Source: Ectothiorhodospiraceae bacterium (GTDB taxonomy: Bacteria; Pseudomonadota; Gammaproteobacteria; SZUA-152). Taken from it: a stretch of DNA of 46,593 bases. This document shows, one piece after another, positions 33,427-41,211 of the stretch (position 1 is the stretch's first letter; the number at the start of each line of letters is the position of its first letter). Under the pieces are notes generated by a model, which did not search any database, was not told the DNA's origin, and saw nothing but the letters and a program-made list of their open reading frames with translations. Where the stretch lies: NCBI GenBank assembly GCA_002401775.2, contig NVUB02000067.1:1-46593 (forward strand), in the 5' to 3' direction. The position numbers and the translations under genes are program-made.

Positions 33427-35961
33427 TCACTCACCATTGACCTGTTGTTGATTAAGCGATGCTAACATGGTTTTGGCAGTTTGATTGTCAGGGTCTTTAT
33501 CCAGGATATAATTCATTGTCATGGTTACCCCTTCAGAAGAGTCACATTTCTCATACAGTTTACCTAGCTTCATCATGGTGTTCAGGTCTTCAGGATTGGC
33601 CAGGATGTAATCGGTGTAAACATCGATGGCAGTATCGATTTCGCCGGTTGCCTGAAGCAAATCAGCATACATCGGGCTATAAGTGGTACTCAGTTGTGAC
33701 AAGGTACTTAACACTACTACGGAAGAGGGCAAGTCTTCCTCCTTGGTATGAAGCTCAAAAAGTCGCATGAGCGCATCAATCTGTACGGGGCCTTCTTTGA
33801 TGGTTTGGTAAATCGGGATGGCAGCCTGCGGGTCGTGATCTAACTCCGCCAGATAACCTTCAACGAGAGGAATGAATGCATTAGCTTGTGTTGGGTCTCG
33901 GTGAATATTTAACCCGGTCAACAATCGCAGTAACCCATCTTTATCCTGACACTTGAAAAACTCATTGGCCCTGGCACTCAATCCATCAAGGTTGAGTCCT
34001 TTTTCTATTCCCTTAAGATAAATTTGATGAAGTGCTTCTACTGACTCATCAAACCTGTCCTTCATATCATGTATTTCTTGTTGGACGGTTTGTGGTAATT
34101 TTTGAACCACATCAACATGGTTTTGCGCCCACTGTATGGCTCGCCCCGGTTGATGATCCTCTATCCATTGATCAAGCAAACACTGAATGTCGGGTTCAGG
34201 TTTTTCCTCCTCCAGGCGACAATGAATGCGCGCTTTTGAGCGTTGTAAAATTGTTAGAAGTTCTTCAATGGTATCAATGAGCGCCTGGAAATAGAGCCGT
34301 GTATTTTCTTCCACATCATCTTTTTGATGTTCGTTAAGGTGAAGAATAGGGATTAAGCGGCGCATACCAAAATATTTTATAAAAGTAAGGCTGTCTGCGT
34401 ACTTTTGATCAAGTTGAGCTTCAATGCGACTCAACTTTTGGTTATTGTGAGATTTCGCACCTTTTTCTCGCAAACTAAACAGCTTTTGATTGTATTTTAG
34501 CGCTTCTTTGGACAGTTTCTTAATATCGTCCAGTTCATTTTTGACCCGTTCCACTTCGATCAGATCATTTTTGTATATGCTGACGTTGGGGATGCTTTCA
34601 ATACTCGCCAGAGTAGCCGCAATGATTTCCTGAGCCGGTTTTTCCAAAGGCTCAATTTCAATGATTTCCAGGGGAATGTGTTCCACATTAGGTAAACGCA
34701 TGGCACCCGGTGCCGGGTTAATGGTTAGGCATCTTTGGGCACTGGCAAGCTGGGCCTGGTGGTTGATTGTTTTTGCAGAACTGACAAAAGTGTTATCAGT
34801 ATCAGCTTCAATACCGCTATTGGTCATTGTTCGCTGATTTCCGAACATCGGTCTTGAGCCCAAAGAATGCTCAGCTGAACCACTGGCGTGGGTGTAACCT
34901 TCCTGGCTATAGCAGAAATCTACGCCGCCTAGAATAAGTTGCTCAACGCCGGTTTCTACGGCAATGGTAAAGGCGGTGTTGGTCACGGTATTGCCAACAG
35001 TCGGTGGAAAATTATCCGCTTCCAGTGATGTTTTCCAGGGGTAGCGTTTCCCCATATAGACTTTTTTCCCGCCCCAGCTTGCTAATAGGTTTGAGCTTAA
35101 ATGGAACTCATTAACGAGCAAGGTGCCGTCGTGGAATTCGAGCATTTCCTTGCTCACGTTTAAATTTATGGGGTAGGGGTCTACGGACACCACAATGTCG
35201 GGTTGAATGTTCGCTTGAAACAAAGCATAACTGACTCGAGAAACGGCAATGACTAACAAATTTTGGCGATTTTGCTGTACCCAGGGCAATAATTCATCCA
35301 GAGAAGGGCCGCCTGCGAGTACCACCGCTGTTTTACCCCTAAATATACCCTTCAGGCAGATTGCCGGTACCTGGTTTTCAGAAAAGTTTTCAATTTGACG
35401 TGCCGTAAAAGGTTGGCTGTTAAGAGCAACACGCTGTTTATCCATGAAAGCGTCAAATTTTTTCTGAACATGGCGCCAGAGCGGCGAATAGCTGCCGCAA
35501 TGCCCGTGGATGACTCCGAGAGAGCGATGCAGGACCAGTCGTTCCTGAATAGCGTAATCGAGTATATCAATTTCATTGGCACGTTCTTGCCAGTTTTCTT
35601 CATTGGCGATAGAAAATCCCGCTTCCGGGTCATTCATGTCGTGTAATAGAGCCAACACTTGTGGTAACTCCACAAACAGGTAGTGACTACCTTTAGGGAC
35701 TCCTTGTGCTTTTATATACTGGTATAGAAGGCCACTATCGGTACCAACGATGATATAAAATGTTTTTTCCTTAAAAAGTGATTCACCAAAATGATTTCGA
35801 AACACGGTGCTGGCATCGGTACCCTGGAACGCATTACGATTGACACCAAACAGAGAATGTTCCCCGAAAGCGTTGCTAACAACGCCGCCCATGTCGCTTT
35901 GCTGTGATAGATTGCTATCGGTCAAAAGATCATCTCCAATGCTAAACAATGGTAAATTCAT
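33427..35961 (-). CDS. Maf flagellin glycosyltransferase (DUF115) with C-terminal TPR-like repeats
   Basis: From the ATG at 35961 the protein has 844 residues; the frame also opens at an ATG at 36036, but the extra 25 residues are unconserved, and neither start has a clear ribosome site. The central DUF115 domain contains VVLAGGPSLDELLPW, DIVVSVDPYPIN, TVGNTVTNTAFTIAVE and LGGVDFCYSQEGYTHA. Residues about 650-840 resemble TPR repeats (LAELDHDPQAAIPIYQ, YADLLQATGEIDTAIDVYTD, MKLGKLYEKC). Maf proteins transfer activated nonulosonates to Ser/Thr of flagellin in the cytoplasm before export. The divergent flagellin genes and the LegB/LegC genes behind it agree. The TPR part may hold flagellin or a partner. 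Confidence 0.9.
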   Translation of the reverse strand: MNLPLFSIGDDLLTDSNLSQQSDMGGVVSNAFGEHSLFGVNRNAFQGTDASTVFRNHFGESLFKEKTFYIIVGTDSGLLYQYIKAQGVPKGSHYLFVELPQVLALLHDMNDPEAGFSIANEENWQERANEIDILDYAIQERLVLHRSLGVIHGHCGSYSPLWRHVQKKFDAFMDKQRVALNSQPFTARQIENFSENQVPAICLKGIFRGKTAVVLAGGPSLDELLPWVQQNRQNLLVIAVSRVSYALFQANIQPDIVVSVDPYPINLNVSKEMLEFHDGTLLVNEFHLSSNLLASWGGKKVYMGKRYPWKTSLEADNFPPTVGNTVTNTAFTIAVETGVEQLILGGVDFCYSQEGYTHASGSAEHSLGSRPMFGNQRTMTNSGIEADTDNTFVSSAKTINHQAQLASAQRCLTINPAPGAMRLPNVEHIPLEIIEIEPLEKPAQEIIAATLASIESIPNVSIYKNDLIEVERVKNELDDIKKLSKEALKYNQKLFSLREKGAKSHNNQKLSRIEAQLDQKYADSLTFIKYFGMRRLIPILHLNEHQKDDVEENTRLYFQALIDTIEELLTILQRSKARIHCRLEEEKPEPDIQCLLDQWIEDHQPGRAIQWAQNHVDVVQKLPQTVQQEIHDMKDRFDESVEALHQIYLKGIEKGLNLDGLSARANEFFKCQDKDGLLRLLTGLNIHRDPTQANAFIPLVEGYLAELDHDPQAAIPIYQTIKEGPVQIDALMRLFELHTKEEDLPSSVVVLSTLSQLSTTYSPMYADLLQATGEIDTAIDVYTDYILANPEDLNTMMKLGKLYEKCDSSEGVTMTMNYILDKDPDNQTAKTMLASLNQQQVNGE

Positions 35962-36134
35962 GTGTTTAGAAAGATGTATGCAATTTATATACCGTTTCAC
36001 GCTGTGTTTCACGCTGATAGTGCCGTCGCGGCCCATTTACAGAGTAACTGCTGGATCATCAGTCGGTAGAAATTTCGAGCCTTAATTTCTATTCCTGGCT
36101 AACTTCTTGGGTGCTGATCTGTGTGGGTACCTGA

Positions 36135-36161
36135 TCAAGTTATTTTACTATAAGCCGATAA
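36135..36161 (+). promoter_or_regulatory. Sigma-28 promoter, flagellin 1
   Basis: TCAAGTTA (36135-36142), 11 nt, then GCCGATAA (36154-36161). The -10 matches the sigma-28 (FliA) consensus fully and the -35 at 6 of 8. The predicted transcription start is about 36167-36169. Confidence 0.82.
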
Positions 36162-36171
36162 GCAATTTAGG

Positions 36172-36209
36172 AGCGGTAAATATTTCCAATTTATGGAGAT
36201 ATATCCGCT
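36172..36209 (+). promoter_or_regulatory. Conserved 5'-leader stem-loop, flagellin 1
   Basis: AGCGG and CCGCT close a stem with further pairs AAATATTTCCA against TGGAGATATAT around an ATTTA loop. It starts 10 nt after the -10 element, near the first base of the mRNA. Similar structures precede flagellins 3, 4 and 5. Confidence 0.7.
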
Positions 36210-36297
36210 AAATACAAGCACCCCCCGTTCGTTCAGTTTGCCTATGAAATACTATATGGCATGCTAGAGAGAGGGGTATTAAATAGGAGCTCTTACA

Positions 36298-36996
36298 ATG
36301 GGCGCTAGTGTAATAAACACCAATATTATGTCGTTAAATGCTCAACGGAATTTAAATAAAAATTCCCTGAGCCTGGCAACCTCCATCGAGCGTTTGTCTT
36401 CTGGATTACGCGTTAACAGTGCACGAGATGATGCGGCCGGTCTTGCCGTCGGCACGACATTACAAACCACCATTCGCTCCCTCGGAGTGCAGATACGAAA
36501 TTCTGCTGACGATATTTCCACAGCACAAACTATCGATGCGGGTTTGGGTGTGGCGACGGATATATTGCAACGTATGAGCGAGTTGGCGGTGCAGGCGCAA
36601 GGGACTAACGGGATTGCAGAGGCCTCTAAAATTAATGTGGAATATGCAGCCCTTAATACGGAATTAGGTAATATCACTGGGGTCAGTGCACCGGGAGGTA
36701 ATGTGAATTCTACGGGAGCAGCAGCGACAGCCGCTACTGATGTAGCGACTACACTAGGCGCAGTTGCCGGTTCTAGGGCCTCCCTAGGTGCGGCGATGAA
36801 TGTGGCAGAGTTTACCATTCAGCGTTTTGAAGCCGCTCGCGAAAGTAATGCTGCAGCTCGTAGCCGTATCATGGATACGGATTTTGCCATGGAAACCGCC
36901 AATCTGGCACGTGGCCAGATCCTGCAACAAGCGGGTACCGCTATGGTTGCTCAAGCTAACCAGATTCCACAAAACGTGTTGTCTCTCTTGAGATAA
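36298..36996 (+). CDS. Flagellin 1 (short, 232 aa)
   Basis: The protein has the bacterial flagellin N-terminal D0/D1 (MGASVINTNIMSLNAQRNLN, LSLATSIERLSSGLRVNSA) and C-terminal D1/D0 (QRFEAARESNAAARSRIMDT, QANQIPQNVLSLLR), joined by only a short linker at residues 129-157 (SAPGGNVNSTG and so on). The length of 232 is well below the 280-500 usual for flagellins, so no D2/D3 outer domains exist. The linker has Ser/Thr residues that could carry nonulosonate. The ribosome site is AGGAGC. It is the first of five tandem copies with almost identical proteins; which copy is major cannot be told. Confidence 0.96.
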   Translation: MGASVINTNIMSLNAQRNLNKNSLSLATSIERLSSGLRVNSARDDAAGLAVGTTLQTTIRSLGVQIRNSADDISTAQTIDAGLGVATDILQRMSELAVQAQGTNGIAEASKINVEYAALNTELGNITGVSAPGGNVNSTGAAATAATDVATTLGAVAGSRASLGAAMNVAEFTIQRFEAARESNAAARSRIMDTDFAMETANLARGQILQQAGTAMVAQANQIPQNVLSLLR

Positions 36997-37017
36997 TAGA
37001 AACCCGTTAACATCAGT

Positions 37018-37056
37018 AAAAAACCCCGGCCATGATAACTCATGGCCGGGTTTTTT
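37018..37056 (+). terminator. Intrinsic terminator after flagellin 1
   Basis: The hairpin AAAACCCCGGCCATGA / TCATGGCCGGGTTTT with loop TAAC is followed by a T-run (TTTTTT at 37051-37056). It sits 20 nt after the stop. Confidence 0.9.
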
Positions 37057-37465
37057 GTGATGATCATATAACCCTCATCGTTTGTCATTTTCCACGTTAC
37101 CGCAAGAAACCTTCTAACCACTCGAGGCAATCCCTTGTGGTTGCCCTTGGATTACCTCTAAAAAAAGGGCAAGCACAAGGGGTGCCCCTACGTTTCGACC
37201 AACATTTTTGATAAGCCGATATTTTGTGAACGACGCAGCGGATTATGTCGTTAAAAAGACCAAAAAAAATAGTGAATAATCTTAAGGAGATACTAAAGCT
37301 TTTTTTTCAAGTGTCGACATTATGCCGGTATCAGAGATTTACTATTGATTCATTAATAAACGTGAATTACAGGAAATACAGGAAGACTATCCGTTTAATA
37401 TCCACCTCCAGGGCGCGTGTCGACGCTAAAGTAGCACAGGGAGGTCTACAACAGGAGCACCTACA
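37057..37465. other. Flagellin 1-2 intergenic region with palindrome
   Basis: An imperfect inverted repeat lies at 37126-37186 (GGCAATCCCTTGTGG and TTGCCC versus GGGCAA and CACAAGGGGTGCC), followed by GCCGATATTTTGTGA at 37215-37229. The order and much of the sequence are shared with the gap between flagellins 2 and 3, so the unit was duplicated. The flagellin 2 promoter lies at 37294-37320. No gene is seen. Confidence 0.7.
37294..37320 (+). promoter_or_regulatory. Probable sigma-28 promoter, flagellin 2
   Basis: TAAAGCTT (37294-37301), 11 nt, then GTCGACAT (37313-37320). The -35 matches the sigma-28 consensus at 7 of 8, the -10 at 5 of 8. The leader stem-loop seen with the other flagellins is missing here; the leader would be about 140 nt long. 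Confidence 0.65.
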
Positions 37466-38164
37466 ATGGTTGCTAGCGTCATTAATACCAATATCATGTC
37501 GTTAAATGCTCAGCGGAACCTGAATAAAAATTCCTTGAGTCTGGCAACCTCCATCGAACGACTGTCTTCCGGTTTACGCGTCAATAGTGCAAGAGATGAT
37601 GCAGCAGGGCTTGCCGTTGGCACAACCTTACAAACCACCATTCGCTCCCTCGGTGTGCAAGTCCGAAATGCCGCAGACGATATCTCTACGGCACAAACCC
37701 TTGATGCCGGTTTAGGTGTGGCGACGGATATTTTACAACGCATGAGTGAGCTGGCAGTGCAAGCACAAGGCACTAACGGACTGGCCGAGGCTTCAAAAAT
37801 CGACGTAGAGTATCAAGCGCTGAATACAGAGCTGGGTAACATAACCGGGGTGACTCAACCAGGTGGTAATGTGGGTTCACTTGCTCCCGCATCTGCCGCG
37901 GTTATTAATATTGCCAGTCAGCTGGGTGTTGTTGCGGGTGCACGTGCCTCTTTAGGTGCGGCAATGAACGTAGCCGAATTTACCATCCAACGGTTTGAGG
38001 CCGCGCGCGAAAGCAATGCTGCTGCTCGTAGCCGTATTATGGATACCGATTTCGCCATGGAGACGGCAAACCTGGCACGTGGCCAAATATTGCAACAAGC
38101 CGGAACGGCCATGGTAGCGCAAGCTAACCAGATTCCTCAAAACGTGTTGTCTCTCTTGAGATAA
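37466..38164 (+). CDS. Flagellin 2 (short, 232 aa)
   Basis: The protein matches flagellin 1 except at residue 2 (MVASVINTN), a few positions (RNAADDISTAQTLDAG) and the linker, which reads TQPGGNVGSLAPASAAV and lacks most of the Thr seen in copy 1. It is the most divergent copy in regulation, since its leader lacks the common stem-loop. The ribosome site is AGGAGC. It ends in the same C-terminus as the others and is followed by an intrinsic terminator. Confidence 0.96.
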   Translation: MVASVINTNIMSLNAQRNLNKNSLSLATSIERLSSGLRVNSARDDAAGLAVGTTLQTTIRSLGVQVRNAADDISTAQTLDAGLGVATDILQRMSELAVQAQGTNGLAEASKIDVEYQALNTELGNITGVTQPGGNVGSLAPASAAVINIASQLGVVAGARASLGAAMNVAEFTIQRFEAARESNAAARSRIMDTDFAMETANLARGQILQQAGTAMVAQANQIPQNVLSLLR

Positions 38165-38187
38165 TGGAAAATAGTTAACAGCAGTTT

Positions 38188-38223
38188 AAAAACCAGCCAT
38201 GATAAGTCATGGCCGGTTTTTTT
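38188..38223 (+). terminator. Intrinsic terminator after flagellin 2
   Basis: Hairpin AAAAACCAGCCATGA / TCATGGCCGGTTTTT with loop TAAG, followed by T-run to 38223. It is related to the terminator after flagellin 1. Confidence 0.88.
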
Positions 38224-38290
38224 GTGAAGTCCACATAGCCCTCATCGTTCACCACTTCCAACGTTACCCCAAGAACTCTTTCAACCATTC

Positions 38291-38362
38291 GTAGGGGCGC
38301 CCCTTGTGGGTGCCCTTGAGGCCACCCTTAAAAACAGGGCACCCACCAAGGGATGCCCCTAC
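38291..38362. repeat. Long inverted repeat, GTAGGGGC family
   Basis: Arms 38291-38316 (GTAGGGGCGCCCC to GGGTGCCCT) and 38336-38362 (AGGGCACCCACC to GCCCCTAC) are near-perfect reverse complements with a 19-nt spacer. Relatives lie at 37126-37186 and at the outer ends of the block 44099-44330. Confidence 0.85.
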
Positions 38363-38576
38363 GGTTTTTATAATATTTTATGGTGTGCCGATATTTTGTG
38401 AGCTATGCACCGGATTTTTTCATAATAAGAGGGATTAAAAAAATATTTATTAAATTTTGTGGATATCATCGTCTATAGTGATTATTCTAAACTCGAATTT
38501 TATGCGCATTTCTTCGTAGTGTTTTTAAATATCAAAAAGTTATAAACAAAGTGTAAATTATTGTGTAGCAATACCC

Positions 38577-38603
38577 TAAAGATTCTTTAGAATGTGGCGA
38601 CAT
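38577..38603 (+). promoter_or_regulatory. Sigma-28 promoter, flagellin 3
   Basis: TAAAGATT (38577-38584), 11 nt, GGCGACAT (38596-38603). The -35 matches at 7 of 8 and the -10 at 5 of 8. The leader stem-loop begins exactly 10 nt after the -10, as in flagellin 1. Confidence 0.72.
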
Positions 38604-38613
38604 AGTGACTGGT

Positions 38614-38650
38614 AGCGGTAAATATCTCTTTTTTTAGGATATATCCGCCT
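38614..38650 (+). promoter_or_regulatory. Conserved 5'-leader stem-loop, flagellin 3
   Basis: AGCGGTAAATATC pairs with GATATATCCGCCT around a T-rich loop. The loop differs from copy 1, while the stem ends are kept. It lies about 74 nt before the start codon. Confidence 0.68.
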
Positions 38651-38723
38651 AACACAAGCATCTCCTATTACCGGTTCGTTTATAACGAGCTAGTTGGGGG
38701 TACAAAGTAAAGGAGCTCTCACA

Positions 38724-39422
38724 ATGGGCGCTAGTGTAATTAACACCAATATTATGTCTTTAAATGCTCAACGGAATTTAAATAAAAATTCCCTGAGTCT
38801 GGCAACCTCTATCGAGCGTTTGTCTTCCGGTTTACGCGTCAACAGTGCACGAGATGACGCAGCAGGTCTTGCTGTTGGCACGACCTTACAAACCACCATT
38901 CGCTCTCTCGGTGTACAGATACGAAACTCTGCTGACAATATTTCTACCGCGCAAACCATTGATGCTGGTCTGGGTGTGGCGACGGATATTCTTCAACGCA
39001 TGAGTGAGTTGGCAGTGCAGGCACAAGGCACCAATGGTGCTTCCGAAGCTTCAAAAATTGATGTGGAATATCAAGCGTTAAATACAGAATTGGGCAATAT
39101 CACCGGTGTTACCCAACCCGCTGGAGATGTACTTTCATCGACTAACGCAATCGCAGCGGTTAGTAATGTTGGTACTCAACTTGGTGCTGTTGCCGGTGCT
39201 CGTGCATCTTTGGGTGCGGCGATGAACGTGGCTGAATTTACCATTCAACGATTTGAAGCCGCACGGGAAAGTAATGCCGCTGCTCGTAGTCGCATCATGG
39301 ATACGGATTTCGCCATGGAAACGGCAAATTTGGCACGAGGTCAGATATTGCAACAGGCCGGTACCGCCATGGTTGCTCAGGCCAATCAAATTCCGCAGAA
39401 CGTGTTGTCTCTCTTGAGGTAG
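38724..39422 (+). CDS. Flagellin 3 (short, 232 aa)
   Basis: Start is the ATG at 38724 behind AAGGAGC; an upstream in-frame start at 38694 lies in the leader and is rejected. The protein equals flagellin 1 apart from scattered residues and the linker TQPAGDVLSSTNAIAAV. Synonymous changes from the other copies are many, while the protein is almost fixed. No clear terminator follows, so transcription may run on into the flagellin 4 leader. Confidence 0.96.
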   Translation: MGASVINTNIMSLNAQRNLNKNSLSLATSIERLSSGLRVNSARDDAAGLAVGTTLQTTIRSLGVQIRNSADNISTAQTIDAGLGVATDILQRMSELAVQAQGTNGASEASKIDVEYQALNTELGNITGVTQPAGDVLSSTNAIAAVSNVGTQLGAVAGARASLGAAMNVAEFTIQRFEAARESNAAARSRIMDTDFAMETANLARGQILQQAGTAMVAQANQIPQNVLSLLR

Positions 39423-39481
39423 ATAAATTAAGTAGTAGAAATATGTAAAATGTTAGTGAGAAATTTACTCTTTAACAAAGG

Positions 39482-39489
39482 GTCGATTA
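39482..39489 (+). promoter_or_regulatory. Possible sigma-28 -10 element, flagellin 4
   Basis: GTCGATTA (39482-39489) matches GCCGATAA at 6 of 8 and lies exactly 10 nt before the leader stem-loop, as in the other copies. No convincing -35 is found at the right distance (ATTTACTC), so this promoter may be weak or use readthrough from flagellin 3. Confidence 0.5.
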
Positions 39490-39499
39490 ATCATTCAGG

Positions 39500-39537
39500 A
39501 GCGGTAAATATTACTTGATTTTGGTGATATATCCGCT
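39500..39537 (+). promoter_or_regulatory. Conserved 5'-leader stem-loop, flagellin 4
   Basis: AGCGGTAAATATTAC pairs with GTGATATATCCGCT. The inner stem (ATTAC/GTGAT) differs from copy 1 but still pairs (with one G-U), which suggests that the structure rather than the sequence is kept. Confidence 0.68.
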
Positions 39538-39608
39538 AAACAGAACACCCTCGAAACCTGGTTTGCCAAAGTGAACTAGCCTGGGTATCAAAAAAAGGAG
39601 CTCTAAAA

Positions 39609-40307
39609 ATGGGCGCTAGTGTAATTAACACCAATATCATGTCGTTAAATGCTCAGCGGAATTTGAACAAAAATTCCCTGAGCCTGGCAACCTCCATCGA
39701 ACGTTTGTCTTCCGGTTTACGCGTTAACAGCGCACGTGATGACGCAGCGGGTCTTGCCGTTGGCACAACCTTACAAACCACCATTCGCTCCCTCGGAGTA
39801 CAGATACGAAACTCTGCTGACAATATCTCTACTGCACAAACCATTGACGCGGGTTTGGGTGTGGCGACGGATATCTTGCAACGTATGAGCGAGTTGGCGG
39901 TGCAAGCGCAAGGTACTAACGGTATCGCAGAGGCTTCAAAAATTGATGTGGAATATCAAGCGTTAAATACGGAATTGGGTAATATTACCGGAGTCAGTGC
40001 ACCAGGCGGCACTGTCAGTGCAGCGGCTGCTGCATCAACTGCAGCTGTTGATGTTGCCACTACCTTAGGTGCTGTGGCTGGTGCCCGGGCATCGTTAGGC
40101 GCAGCGATGAACGTCGCAGAATTCACCATTCAGCGCTTTGAAGCCGCACGAGAAAGTAACGCCGCGGCCCGTAGCCGTATTATGGATACGGATTTTGCCA
40201 TGGAAACCGCTAATCTGGCGCGTGGCCAGATATTGCAACAGGCCGGTACGGCTATGGTTGCTCAGGCAAACCAGATTCCTCAAAACGTGTTGTCGTTATT
40301 GAGGTAA
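39609..40307 (+). CDS. Flagellin 4 (short, 232 aa)
   Basis: Protein with the common flagellin ends; linker SAPGGTVSAAAAASTAAV, alanine-rich. The ribosome site is AGGAGC. The extreme 3' end of the gene forms one arm of a hairpin with the sequence after the stop. Confidence 0.96.
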   Translation: MGASVINTNIMSLNAQRNLNKNSLSLATSIERLSSGLRVNSARDDAAGLAVGTTLQTTIRSLGVQIRNSADNISTAQTIDAGLGVATDILQRMSELAVQAQGTNGIAEASKIDVEYQALNTELGNITGVSAPGGTVSAAAAASTAAVDVATTLGAVAGARASLGAAMNVAEFTIQRFEAARESNAAARSRIMDTDFAMETANLARGQILQQAGTAMVAQANQIPQNVLSLLR

Positions 40308-40320
40308 ACACGTTTTATTT
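40282..40320 (+). terminator. Terminator-like hairpin overlapping flagellin 4 stop
   Basis: AAAACGTGTT (40282-40291) inside the gene pairs with AACACGTTTT (40307-40316) beyond the stop, followed by ATTTTT. The stem is 10 bp with a 15-nt loop holding the last codons. Confidence 0.6.
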
Positions 40321-40332
40321 TTAATGAGACCC

Positions 40333-40359
40333 TAAAGCTTTTTGCAGGCGGGACGAAAC
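40333..40359 (+). promoter_or_regulatory. Sigma-28 promoter, flagellin 5
   Basis: TAAAGCTT (40333-40340), 11 nt, GACGAAAC (40352-40359). The -35 matches at 7 of 8 and the -10 at 5 of 8. The leader stem-loop begins 10 nt later. Confidence 0.68.
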
Positions 40360-40369
40360 AGGGTTTGGC

Positions 40370-40408
40370 AGCGGTAAATATTTCCAATTTCTGGAGAATA
40401 TATCCGCT
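40370..40408 (+). promoter_or_regulatory. Conserved 5'-leader stem-loop, flagellin 5
   Basis: AGCGGTAAATATTTCCA pairs with TGGAGAATATATCCGCT around ATTTC. It is nearly the same as copy 1, with one extra base and a changed loop. Confidence 0.7.
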
Positions 40409-40480
40409 AAACTGAAACACCCTCGTATTCCGGTTCGTTTATATCGAACTAGAGGGGGGTACAGAAAAGGAGCACCTATC

Positions 40481-41179
40481 ATGGGCGCTAGTGTAATTAA
40501 TACCAATATTATGTCTTTAAATGCTCAACGGAATTTAAATAAAAATTCCCTGAGCCTGGCAACCTCAATCGAGCGTTTGTCTTCCGGTTTACGTGTTAAC
40601 AGCGCACGAGATGATGCGGCTGGTTTGGCTGTTGGCACAACTTTGCAAACGACAATCCGTTCTCTCGGTGTGCAAATTCGTAACTCTGCTGACAATATCT
40701 CTACGGCACAAACTATTGACGCGGGTCTGGGTGTGGCGACGGATATTTTACAACGTATGAGTGAGTTAGCGGTGCAAGCACAAGGTACCAATGGTGCTTC
40801 CGAAGCTTCAAAAATTAACGTTGAATATGCCGCACTTAATACAGAACTTGGAAATATCACCGGCACTACTGCACCGGGGGGCAATGTGAATACTACTTCC
40901 GCTGCTGCCGCTGCCGTATCTGCCGTCGGTACAGAATTGGGTAATGTTGCTGGTGCTCGTGCTTCACTGGGCGCGGCAATGAATGTGGCTGAATTTACTA
41001 TTCAGCGATTTGAAGCTGCACGGGAAAGTAATGCTGCTGCTCGTAGCCGAATCATGGATACCGATTTTGCCATGGAAACCGCAAACCTGGCTCGTGGTCA
41101 GATTCTGCAACAGGCGGGTACCGCTATGGTAGCTCAGGCTAATCAAATTCCTCAAAACGTGTTATCTCTCTTGAGGTAG
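40481..41179 (+). CDS. Flagellin 5 (short, 232 aa)
   Basis: The common flagellin ends are kept; the linker reads TAPGGNVNTTSAAAAAV, similar to copy 1. The ribosome site is AGGAGC with ATG at 40481. A hairpin without a T-run separates it from flaG, so cotranscription with flaG is possible. Confidence 0.96.
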   Translation: MGASVINTNIMSLNAQRNLNKNSLSLATSIERLSSGLRVNSARDDAAGLAVGTTLQTTIRSLGVQIRNSADNISTAQTIDAGLGVATDILQRMSELAVQAQGTNGASEASKINVEYAALNTELGNITGTTAPGGNVNTTSAAAAAVSAVGTELGNVAGARASLGAAMNVAEFTIQRFEAARESNAAARSRIMDTDFAMETANLARGQILQQAGTAMVAQANQIPQNVLSLLR

Positions 41180-41211
41180 TAGATGGACAGTAATGCTCGG
41201 TAGTTTATAAG

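Larger units (their letters stand above)
36037..36297. other. Divergent region between maf and first flagellin
   Basis: The 261-nt gap holds the maf promoter on minus and the first flagellin promoter and 5' leader on plus. No gene is seen. The flagellin signals are described separately. Confidence 0.5.
38224..38723. other. Flagellin 2-3 intergenic region, 500 nt
   Basis: The left part (38224-38400) is a diverged copy of the flagellin 1-2 gap. The middle (38400-38570) is AT-rich, with nothing I recognise. The flagellin 3 promoter and leader follow. Confidence 0.6.

Noticed and set aside
36342-36818. Minus-strand open frames opposite each flagellin gene
   Set aside because: They recur in all copies because the flagellin sequence is conserved; no ribosome site, and the sense gene is certain.
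37215-37222. GCCGATAT as a sigma-28 promoter of flagellin 2
   Set aside because: No -35 match at 11 nt upstream (CGACCAAC), and a better pair exists at 37294-37320. The same applies to GCCGATAT at 38387-38394 for flagellin 3.
37245-37505. 86-codon plus frame overlapping the flagellin 2 start
   Set aside because: It is out of frame with the flagellin, spans the predicted promoter, and has no ribosome site.
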